The translations under genes and the position numbers were made by a program. This document shows, one piece after another, positions 1-6,791 of a stretch of DNA of 21,175 nt (positions within the stretch are counted from its first letter, which is position 1; every line of letters begins with the position of its first letter). The notes beneath the pieces are model-generated. The model saw only the letters and a program-made list of their open reading frames with translations. It did no database searches and was not told where the DNA came from. The DNA is from a bacterium (lineage in GTDB: Bacteria > Cyanobacteriota > Vampirovibrionia > Obscuribacterales > Obscuribacteraceae), in assembly GCA_030431355.1 (NCBI GenBank), contig JAUIJG010000029.1, positions 1 through 21,175 of the forward strand, in the 5' to 3' direction.

Positions 1-75
1 CGGTCAGGGTATGAAAGGCCACTGGAAGCCCAGCTAGTCCGCACCATATATAACACCACCAAGCGTTCCCTGTTG

Positions 76-1656
76 TTACTTGAGAGCGGCAACCATACGC
101 TGAATCTTTTTCACAACCTCCTCATCCTGGAAATTGACATAGCCAACATATCCGATAAGGAGCACAAGCATGAGAGTGAGTGCTTTCTGAAACAGAGACA
201 TTCCCGGAGAGCTGGAACGAGCTTTCGCTCTGGCGCTGAAACCTTTGCCATCCCCACTTGTAGTTCTCAAACCGGTTCCCTGTAAATTGAATCTACCGCC
301 CTGGTGTCTGAGTTTGGTGAACTCCTGAACCGTGGGAAGCTGCCTCTGACAATTGACACAGAAGCGAATTTTGCCGGAGACGGGAGCAGAGCAAAACGGA
401 CAATTGTCGTAGCCCAGATCCACTTCATCCAACTGATAGTCATCATCTCCGTCGGTCTCCGCACGCCGGAACAAGGAGAGAAGCTTTTCTACAATTCCTT
501 GCTTTTCGTCAATCATTTCAGCTCCGTCCGACACATTTTCCCTCCGCTGCGCGTTCTCTTTGTGGATAGCGGTCTCCGTATTCATCTCCTGAATCACCTG
601 TTGAACTCCGGTGGGCTCGCCTTTCACTTTTCCCGAGGCGACAAAAACCGGATGTTCTCCAGTGGCCAGGGCTATGGCTTCGCTCTCCAGGTCTTTGTAG
701 GCCACATCGGACATCCTGTAGCGATAGGACCTGACCTTAGGCCAATCGCGGCGCATGGCGTCTTTCAGCTCTTTCCAGAAATCGCTGCAGGTAAGATAAC
801 GATTATCGGGTTCTTTGGCTAGCGCTTTGTTCAGAACGTAGGTGGTCTCATTGCATGCTTCTAGCTCAGGCGCGGCTTCCGAGAAAGGGACAGGAGTGCC
901 GTAGAGATGGCAATCCATCATCTCGATGGCCGATTTCGCTTTGTAAGGCAGATTGCCAGACAGGGTCTCGTAAACACAGATAGCCATGGAGTATATGTCG
1001 CTTCTGGGATCCACCACAGAATTGGAGAGACACTGCTCCGGGCTCATATAGGGCGGGCTACCGCAAACATCACCAGCCTTGGTGATCTGGTAGACATCTT
1101 CGCCGAAAGGATCCGTCTCCTTTAGCTTGGACAGACCAAAATCCACAATTCTGACCTGGTCTTCCGAGTCCATAACGGTTGAAAGAATTATGTTCTCCGG
1201 CTTCAAATCTCGATGGACCACATCCTGACTATGCGCCAGTTCGAGGGCATCCAGTACCTGTTCGAAAATCTTTGTAGCCCGGTCAAAAGGCAGTGCCCCT
1301 TTTGCTTCCAGCTCATCTTTCAAGCTGTGCCCCTCAATATAGTCCATGACCAGGAAAGGTTGACCCTGTTTACTCATGCCGAAATCGAAGAGTTTCACTA
1401 TGTTGTGATGGTTGACCTGGGCGACGGTACGAGCCTCTCGGTTGAAGCGTTTCAGGGCTTCAGAGTCTGCCACTTTGTGAGAATGGAGCATCTTGATGGC
1501 GACAGTACGGTCGGTCTGTTCATCCCGCGCTTTGTAAACCACTCCCATACCGCCTTTTCCCAGCACGGAAGCAACTTTATAGCGATTGGCCAAAAGCGTG
1601 CCAACGTGGGGATCACGATCTGATTCGGCGGTCTTAGACTTTTCGGAAGGGCACAC
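76..1656 (-). CDS. Membrane-anchored Hanks-type Ser/Thr protein kinase with zinc ribbon
   Basis: The protein should phosphorylate Ser/Thr on target proteins at the inner face of the cytoplasmic membrane. With the start chosen here it has 526 residues. The kinase domain (about 24-300) has the P-loop GKGGMGVVY at 33-41, K55 in AIK, E74, the catalytic loop HRDLKPEN at 148-155 (D150, N155), DFG at 172-174 and SPE at 205-207, so all catalytic residues are present. A linker (about 310-415) leads to a zinc ribbon CPFC-x10-CVNC at 419-436 and one hydrophobic segment at about 490-508, leaving a short lysine-containing tail. There are no PASTA or other large extracytoplasmic sensor domains. The reading frame extends 5 codons further to a TTG, but an AGGAGG at 1663-1668 (minus strand) sits six bases before GTG 1654-1656, so GTG is the likely start. 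It lies downstream of hemW on the same strand. Its substrates cannot be told from the sequence. Confidence 0.93.
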   Translation of the reverse strand: MCPSEKSKTAESDRDPHVGTLLANRYKVASVLGKGGMGVVYKARDEQTDRTVAIKMLHSHKVADSEALKRFNREARTVAQVNHHNIVKLFDFGMSKQGQPFLVMDYIEGHSLKDELEAKGALPFDRATKIFEQVLDALELAHSQDVVHRDLKPENIILSTVMDSEDQVRIVDFGLSKLKETDPFGEDVYQITKAGDVCGSPPYMSPEQCLSNSVVDPRSDIYSMAICVYETLSGNLPYKAKSAIEMMDCHLYGTPVPFSEAAPELEACNETTYVLNKALAKEPDNRYLTCSDFWKELKDAMRRDWPKVRSYRYRMSDVAYKDLESEAIALATGEHPVFVASGKVKGEPTGVQQVIQEMNTETAIHKENAQRRENVSDGAEMIDEKQGIVEKLLSLFRRAETDGDDDYQLDEVDLGYDNCPFCSAPVSGKIRFCVNCQRQLPTVQEFTKLRHQGGRFNLQGTGLRTTSGDGKGFSARAKARSSSPGMSLFQKALTLMLVLLIGYVGYVNFQDEEVVKKIQRMVAALK

Positions 1657-1689
1657 GCCGGGCCTCCTCAAAGAAGGGAAGGGGTTCGA

Positions 1690-1755
1690 TAAAAACTACT
1701 AAAAGACCGAATGAAAGAAAAAATCAACGCTCATATGTTTTGAAAAAGTCGGTCT
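1690..1755 (-). terminator. Possible intrinsic terminator after hemW
   Basis: On the minus strand AGACCGA (1749-1755) and TCGGTCT (1704-1710) can pair. They are followed by a T-rich run TTTTAGTAGTTTTT. The loop is 38 bases, which is long, so this may instead be an operator-like inverted repeat in the 155-base spacer between hemW and the kinase. Confidence 0.3.
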
Positions 1756-1811
1756 ATCGTTGAATATTCCATACCCCTGGCCTACCATAGCTAAACTGCC
1801 TTTAACTAAAA

Positions 1812-2993
1812 CTAAATAAGCTCCACTATTATGGAATTGCTGACCGGCAGACCTTTATCGGAGATGGACAAGTTGCTTTCATCCATGCAAAGGAAGCCAT
1901 CTTCGACCAGCCTTTTTATAGGAAGTTCGCACTTTTCCTCCAGGCGAAAACCGTAGCTACTGGCGAACTCATCAAGATTTATCCCTGAGCGCATTCTGAG
2001 CCCAAGCATAATCGCCTCTTTTATACGGGTCTCACTGTCAATTGGCTCATAGTACTCATCGGTGAGGAAGGCCCGCACATACTTGTTAAATGACCTCCAG
2101 TTTGCACTGCGAACCCCATCCACATACCTATGCGCCCCCACGCCGAAAGCCAGATAAGGCTCATTGCGCCAGTAAGTCGAATTATGTTCGCACTGGTAGC
2201 CGGGTCTGGCGAAATTAGAGACTTCATAGTGAACAAAGCCGGCACCGGTAAGCTTTTCCATAAGCAAGAAGAGCATTCTAGTAAAAAGCTCCTCATCCGG
2301 ATAGCTATCGGAATCCTTGGGATATCTGGAATAAAGGGGAGACTTCTCCGCCAGTTGCAGTCCATAAGCGGATATATGTCGGAGTTTCTCGAAACGTCGG
2401 GCGTAGTCCAGGGCTTCGTCCAGGGTAGCTTCCCAACTGGAAAGAGTTTGAGTAGGCAGTCCATACATGAAATCAATACTGACTGTCGGAATTTTTGAAT
2501 TAAGGGCCAGCTCGAGCCCCTCAATTGCTTGCTCCCTGGTGTGATCCCTGCCGATGGAACGCAGCTCTTCATCGTTAAAGCTCTCAATACCGATAGAGAG
2601 GCGGCTCACTCCAAGACCTCGCCACTCATCAAGCTTCTCCTTGTTCTTACAAATTGAGTGAGGGGTAGTTTCCAGACATATTTCCAGGGTTCTCTTATCC
2701 TCGACAGAATGCTCCAACTGCGCTAAAACTTCAGCCAGGTAGTGGGTCGGCACCATACCGGGAGTACCTCCGCCGAAATATATGCTGGTCAAAGATACAG
2801 GACTCTTTACCGATTCTAGCCGAGCGGCAATCTCTTGAGAGAGGGAATCAAAATACTCTTTCTCCCGGTGATTAAGACCCGCGAATGCTGCAAAATCACA
2901 GAAGTCGCATTTGTAACTACAGAACGGAATATGAACATAAGCCGACTTAATCGGCTGCACTTCTCCAAAAGGGGACTGGCTTTCTCTGCTCAT
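1812..2993 (-). CDS. hemW: HemW-like radical SAM protein (heme chaperone, formerly oxygen-independent coproporphyrinogen oxidase-like)
   Basis: This 393-residue protein belongs to the HemN/HemW branch of radical SAM enzymes. HemW is known to bind heme and a 4Fe-4S cluster and to insert heme into target proteins; it is usually misnamed coproporphyrinogen III oxidase. The cluster motif reads HIPFC-SYKC-DFC with C25, C29 and C32, followed by the SAM-binding GGGTP at 74-78 and a GIESFND strand. The segment YEVSNFARPG and the following NSTYWRN/FGVGAH stretch are typical of HemW. The C-terminal part matches the HemN_C wing. Length is normal for HemW. The ATG start has only a weak purine-rich upstream sequence (AGGTAAG, with about nine bases to the ATG). 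It is divergent from the TPR gene with 91 bases between them. No heme biosynthesis genes are adjacent. Confidence 0.92.
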   Translation of the reverse strand: MSRESQSPFGEVQPIKSAYVHIPFCSYKCDFCDFAAFAGLNHREKEYFDSLSQEIAARLESVKSPVSLTSIYFGGGTPGMVPTHYLAEVLAQLEHSVEDKRTLEICLETTPHSICKNKEKLDEWRGLGVSRLSIGIESFNDEELRSIGRDHTREQAIEGLELALNSKIPTVSIDFMYGLPTQTLSSWEATLDEALDYARRFEKLRHISAYGLQLAEKSPLYSRYPKDSDSYPDEELFTRMLFLLMEKLTGAGFVHYEVSNFARPGYQCEHNSTYWRNEPYLAFGVGAHRYVDGVRSANWRSFNKYVRAFLTDEYYEPIDSETRIKEAIMLGLRMRSGINLDEFASSYGFRLEEKCELPIKRLVEDGFLCMDESNLSISDKGLPVSNSIIVELI

Positions 2994-3022
2994 TTACGAA
3001 ATTCTTACCTGGTTCAAAAGGA

Positions 3023-3031
3023 TGCGATAAT
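3023..3031 (+). promoter_or_regulatory. Candidate extended -10 promoter for the TPR gene
   Basis: TGCGATAAT is an extended -10 (TGn plus GATAAT) about 54 bases before the ATG at 3085, in the hemW/TPR divergent spacer. The -35 region (around 3002-3007, TTCTTA) is poor, as is common when the TGn is present. The same nine bases occur on the minus strand at 10192-10200 before pyrH. Confidence 0.35.
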
Positions 3032-3084
3032 CTACTGTGAAATCATGGATATAGGCAGTTACGTGTCCGGAGGAACTTTCATCC

Positions 3085-4281
3085 ATGCATCAAGCGCGGA
3101 GTAAAAGTCATGTTAGAGGTAATACCCACCTCAAGGCAAGGGGGCAGACAGGTCCAGTTTCCTTGCCGGCACCGGGGAAATTGCTTATCGCAGGAATTTT
3201 AGCAGGAGTTTGCTCATCCTCACCGGTCTGGGCCATGCAGCCGTTCAATTCACAAGTGAACACAGTGGGGGCTCTTTCTCTAGCAAAAATGGAGAACAAA
3301 TCCCTCGGTCCAAATAAAGTACTGAAGATTAAAAAATCTCCGGCCTCCGTACCCCAGGCAGAAGAGAGGGGAGAGAACTCTGAAAAAGCTACCAAATACG
3401 ACACCTCTCTCATTAGTCTTTACCGAATGGGTTTAACCCACACTGATTTGAGAAGTGTGGGCGATTTGATCATCGAATTGAGAAGAGAAGTCACCAACAA
3501 TCCATCCGACGCGGAACTACGAATGCGCCTTGGTAGCTACCTTTACCTGACCGGTGATTACGAGGGAGCGGCCATGGAGATGCGTCGGGCTATCGCTCTG
3601 GACCCGAACAATTATGTCGGCCACACTCTACTGGCGAAGTTGCTGGAAGACGCCGGAGATGAAGCCACCAGTCAGGAAGAGTATGAACGCTCCATCAAAT
3701 TGGCGCCGGACTTTCCACTTGCCAGGGTCTTTTACGCGGAGAGCCTGTTAAGACGTGGTGGCATATCGGAAGCGATAAATGAGTTTAGACAGGCCAATGA
3801 AATCAAGCCGACCACGGCTGGACTGGCTGGTTTAGCTGATGCCCTTGTGATAGCCAAAGATGAAGAAGGCGCCATAGTTGCTGCCCGTCAAGCGGTCTCG
3901 CTCACTCCCCATTCTGCCACCGCTCACATCTCTTTGACAAAAGCGCTTCTTCTAAGAGGTGACAAAGAGAGTGCCCTGCGCACGGCAAGACAGGCGGCTC
4001 TACTTGATCCGACCTCAGCCGAGAGTCATATGGTCCTTGGTCGCGCCCTGTACGCAAACGGCAGAAAAGCAGATGCCGTGCAAGAATTTAAGCAAGCGGT
4101 CAGTCTCGACCCATTATCAGCCCAGGCAAGAAACGATCTTGGATACGCCCTCTACGGCAAAGGGGACGTCGCCTCGGCGGTCACTCAATTGCAACTGGCA
4201 TTGAGACTAAATCCTCATCTCAGTGAAGCAAGAAATAATCTGGAAATAGCAATTTTCGGACTGGCTGGCCAGAGCAAATAG
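3085..4281 (+). CDS. Secreted tetratricopeptide repeat (TPR) protein
   Basis: This 398-residue protein is likely periplasmic or attached to the periplasmic face. A hydrophobic segment at about 32-50 (LLIAGILAGVCSSSPVWA) looks like a signal peptide with cleavage after A50, although the region before it is long (31 residues). C43 is not in a proper lipobox, because V rather than G, A or S precedes it. After a variable linker (51-140), about seven TPR units fill 142-378, with the usual spacing of 33-34 residues and conserved A-x-x-LDP turns (for example ALDPNN, LLDPTS, SLDPLS, RLNPHL). A ribosome binding site GGAGGA (3069-3074) lies ten bases before ATG. TPR domains bind other proteins and have no catalytic role. 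The next gene, 173 bases downstream on the same strand, is a secretin. Since TPR proteins such as PilF/PilW act as secretin pilotins, a role in assembling that secretin is a reasonable inference, not shown. Confidence 0.88.
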   Translation: MHQARSKSHVRGNTHLKARGQTGPVSLPAPGKLLIAGILAGVCSSSPVWAMQPFNSQVNTVGALSLAKMENKSLGPNKVLKIKKSPASVPQAEERGENSEKATKYDTSLISLYRMGLTHTDLRSVGDLIIELRREVTNNPSDAELRMRLGSYLYLTGDYEGAAMEMRRAIALDPNNYVGHTLLAKLLEDAGDEATSQEEYERSIKLAPDFPLARVFYAESLLRRGGISEAINEFRQANEIKPTTAGLAGLADALVIAKDEEGAIVAARQAVSLTPHSATAHISLTKALLLRGDKESALRTARQAALLDPTSAESHMVLGRALYANGRKADAVQEFKQAVSLDPLSAQARNDLGYALYGKGDVASAVTQLQLALRLNPHLSEARNNLEIAIFGLAGQSK

Positions 4282-4299
4282 AAAGACTACAGAACAGCT

Positions 4300-4362
4300 C
4301 CAGGAGATAGCGCCTTCGCATATGCACTGCATATAGTGACTTCCGGATGATACTATCTCTGG
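4300..4362. repeat. Nested inverted repeats between the TPR gene and the secretin gene
   Basis: CCAGGAGATAG (4300-4310) pairs with CTATCTCTGG (4353-4362) with one bulged base, enclosing a second hairpin ATATGC-act-GCATAT (4320-4334). No T-run follows on either strand, so a standard intrinsic terminator is unlikely. It could be an mRNA-stabilising hairpin after the TPR gene or a REP-like element. Copy number elsewhere is unknown. Confidence 0.5.
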
Positions 4363-4374
4363 CGCATCAAGCAT

Positions 4375-4402
4375 TTGAAATTTGCGTAGATGCGGCTAAA
4401 AT
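4375..4402 (+). promoter_or_regulatory. Candidate sigma-70 promoter for the secretin gene
   Basis: TTGAAA (4375-4380), a 16-base spacer and TAAAAT (4397-4402) form a near-consensus promoter. The transcript would start near 4409, giving a leader of about 46 bases before the ATG at 4455. This suggests that the secretin can be transcribed apart from the TPR gene. Confidence 0.55.
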
Positions 4403-4454
4403 AGACAGAAGTTAATAGTAAATACTGGGATTACTATATATTTTTGTGCGGTAG

Positions 4455-6548
4455 ATGACGCCTCAATTTAAAAAGTCGACAGGTAAATATTTCATCTATT
4501 CTTTGACCGCTCTGACGGTCTTGAGTTCTGGCGCTCTGTCTGCGTTCGCCCAAAATGGTTCCGGCAACAGTTCCCTTACCTATGCCCCTGCGGATAATAC
4601 CGTAAAGAATGATCCTCCCCCGGAGCAAGAAGCCAGGGAGATACTAAAATCAGTACCACCTGACAAGCTCAAAAGGCTGGCACAGCTAACTCCGAAAATT
4701 AATTCCAGGCAGGATAAACAAGCCCTCCCCACTGTCACCGGCACCGTTAACATCCGCAAACCGTTCAAACTGTTCGCCCAGCAGAGCTTGATTCATCATC
4801 TCAGTTTTAGAGACACTCCGGTAAGGGAAGTTATCAGTGAAATCGCTCGCCGGGGCAAGCTCAACATCATAATCGATAAATCGGTGGACGGAAAAGTTAC
4901 CGGAGAGTTGAGAGACGTCACTCTCAACGAAGCGATGGATTCTGTATTGGCTTCTGCTGGACTGGAGAGTCGCAAATTAGACGGAAACACCATTGTTGTA
5001 GGAACACTACAAGCCATGGTGGAGAAAGGCTTGAATCGTCCAATGGCAAGGGCATTTAAACTAAGTTACGCTCATCCATACGACGTGGCCATGATTCTGC
5101 AAGCATCGGTCTTTAATCGAGGCTATGTCCCAGATTTTAAAACCGTTAAAAAACTTACTTCTAACGAAGCTACCAAAGATGGTGACAGTACAAAACGAAC
5201 GAGAGAATCAGGAGGAGTAGAGCACTCCGGTACAGTCAAAGAACAGAATTTGAAGAGTGACGAAGATGTTGATGATCAGGTCTACAACGTCCAGGCGGAA
5301 CAGCAAATCCTCCGGGATCAGCAGCCAAAGGTAGTACGGGGAACGACCAGACAACAGATTCAAGAAGGCGTTGGCTTCAATAACGCGGCTATAGATCCGG
5401 GAACCCAGCAAGTGCGGCAAATGCAAGAGATCAACGCCGACTTTAATGTGTCCCCCAATGACGGTGGCACTGTCGTTATCCCGGACGCCAAAGGTAGACA
5501 GATTTTTATCGTCGGAACAGAAAAGGATATGCTTATAGCTGAAGAGGCTATAAATATCCTGGATCGACGACCCAAGCAAGTTCATATCCAGGCTTCACTG
5601 GTGGAGCTCAATAACCAGGGTATACGTCAACTGGGAGCCACTTTAAACGCCCAGGGAGAAGGGCTATCCGCCTCCGTCATGGGCAATTCCCAGGCGCCGC
5701 TTCTCTCGTTCTTGCCAGGTTTAGGTTCTACCACCAACAATATAGCCAACCCGCAACTTCCCCTTATCCCCTTCACCGGTAACAACGTCACACCGACCAA
5801 CGCTGCCACTGCTTTCTCCGGGCTTGTTGGCTCCCTTTTGCCGGCAGCATCAAACTTTGCCATCGCTGGTATCACACCGGTAAACAGCTCTCTTTCATCG
5901 GTAGACTTCCTCGGTCTCGGTGCCGGTGCCGGTGGCAGATCAAACATTGCCACCGTTCCGACAGCTCTTAATATCAGAATCCAGATGCTGCTCCAGACGA
6001 ATAAGGCTAAGGTGATTGCAAACCCCTCTCTTGTCGTGGTGGACAATACCGAAGCGCTTATCACCATAGCAAACGAAGTAATTCACAAGATCACCTCAAC
6101 GGTCAGCTTGGGCGTGGTAACCACCAACGTTGAACTGGCGAAAGCCGGAATTTTTTTAAATGTCCTGCCTAGAGTAACTGAAGATGGTTTCATTCGATTG
6201 AGGCTGCGACCCCAGGTCTCGGCCCCTATCAGTGGTCCCCAGACTTTCGGCCAGGGAAACAACCAGACCACCGTTACCTTGCTTTCGGTGCGAGATGTGA
6301 TTACCCAGGAAGTTAGAATCAAAGATGGTCAAACCCTGGTAATAGGCGGTTTATTCACCGAGAATGAAGCAGCCCAGCTATCCAAGGTTCCTTATCTTGC
6401 AGAAGCACCAGTTCTCGGTGCCTTTTTCAGAACTACGCTGAAAGGGCGAAACCGGACAGAGCTTATGTTGATGATCACCCCTAAACTTGTGGAAGAAGAT
6501 CCGGATACGGCACGTCTATCCGATACTGGAAGATCACCTACTCTTTAG
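4455..6548 (+). CDS. Secretin family outer-membrane channel (PilQ/GspD-like)
   Basis: This 697-residue protein should form a multimeric gated pore in the outer membrane for a type IV pilus or type II-like export system. A signal peptide covers about 1-32 (AFA before Q33). An STN/N0-like domain spans about 112-187, with the second N-domain starting at ARAFKLSYAHPYDV (198-211). That domain is interrupted by a polar, Q/D/K-rich insert (about 226-337) and resumes at GTVVIPDAKGRQIFIVG. The secretin core runs from about 375 to 680. It includes QVHIQASLVELN, a long G/S/N-rich loop (about 400-500), KAKVIANPSLVVVDN and the C-terminal signature with VPYL, APVLG, AFFR and MLMITPKLVE. No pilM, pilN, pilO, pilP or gsp genes are nearby, so the system it serves is not identified. 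The ATG lacks a clear Shine-Dalgarno sequence. It faces glmS head to head across 243 bases. Confidence 0.93.
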   Translation: MTPQFKKSTGKYFIYSLTALTVLSSGALSAFAQNGSGNSSLTYAPADNTVKNDPPPEQEAREILKSVPPDKLKRLAQLTPKINSRQDKQALPTVTGTVNIRKPFKLFAQQSLIHHLSFRDTPVREVISEIARRGKLNIIIDKSVDGKVTGELRDVTLNEAMDSVLASAGLESRKLDGNTIVVGTLQAMVEKGLNRPMARAFKLSYAHPYDVAMILQASVFNRGYVPDFKTVKKLTSNEATKDGDSTKRTRESGGVEHSGTVKEQNLKSDEDVDDQVYNVQAEQQILRDQQPKVVRGTTRQQIQEGVGFNNAAIDPGTQQVRQMQEINADFNVSPNDGGTVVIPDAKGRQIFIVGTEKDMLIAEEAINILDRRPKQVHIQASLVELNNQGIRQLGATLNAQGEGLSASVMGNSQAPLLSFLPGLGSTTNNIANPQLPLIPFTGNNVTPTNAATAFSGLVGSLLPAASNFAIAGITPVNSSLSSVDFLGLGAGAGGRSNIATVPTALNIRIQMLLQTNKAKVIANPSLVVVDNTEALITIANEVIHKITSTVSLGVVTTNVELAKAGIFLNVLPRVTEDGFIRLRLRPQVSAPISGPQTFGQGNNQTTVTLLSVRDVITQEVRIKDGQTLVIGGLFTENEAAQLSKVPYLAEAPVLGAFFRTTLKGRNRTELMLMITPKLVEEDPDTARLSDTGRSPTL

Positions 6549-6791
6549 AAAAGAAATGCAGTTTCGTCAATCGCTCTTTCCCAGAGAGGAGAAGCTGAAT
6601 TCAGAACTCTTTGAAACCCGCAATCGAGTAAACGAGTAGCGAAAACCTGCGCCCGCTACAATCTAAATTTGAACGCCTTCCGATATCGGAAGAAGGTCCT
6701 TAAGAGATATAGTATCCCAGGTCAATCATTCCTCCGCATCACCTGGCAATAGCGGAAGTCTCTAACCCAAATCTAAAAACGCAGAACTCTT
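6549..6791. other. Gene-free spacer between convergent secretin gene and glmS
   Basis: I see no credible ORF here. The spacer holds a perfect 16-base palindrome CTTCCGATATCGGAAG (6677-6692) and an 11-base direct repeat CAGAACTCTTT (6602-6612 and 6782-6792), the second copy ending at the glmS stop codon. CCAGGT (6717-6722) and ACCTGG (6741-6746) could form a weak stem. None is followed by a T-run, so no intrinsic terminator is evident for either gene. Confidence 0.5.

Noticed and set aside
2..37. Plus-strand frame reading GQGMKGHWKPS then TAG, possibly the 3' end of a gene entering from the left.
   Set aside because: Only eleven codons are visible with no recognisable ending, so it cannot be separated from chance. 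It would be convergent with the kinase gene if real.
304..822. A 172-codon plus-strand frame opposite the kinase gene.
   Set aside because: It is antisense to a complete kinase-zinc ribbon protein, and the product has no coherent domain.
3200..3230. Lipoprotein signal in the TPR protein (LAGVC).
   Set aside because: V at the position before the cysteine does not fit the lipobox, and a signal peptidase I site (VWA before M51) follows.
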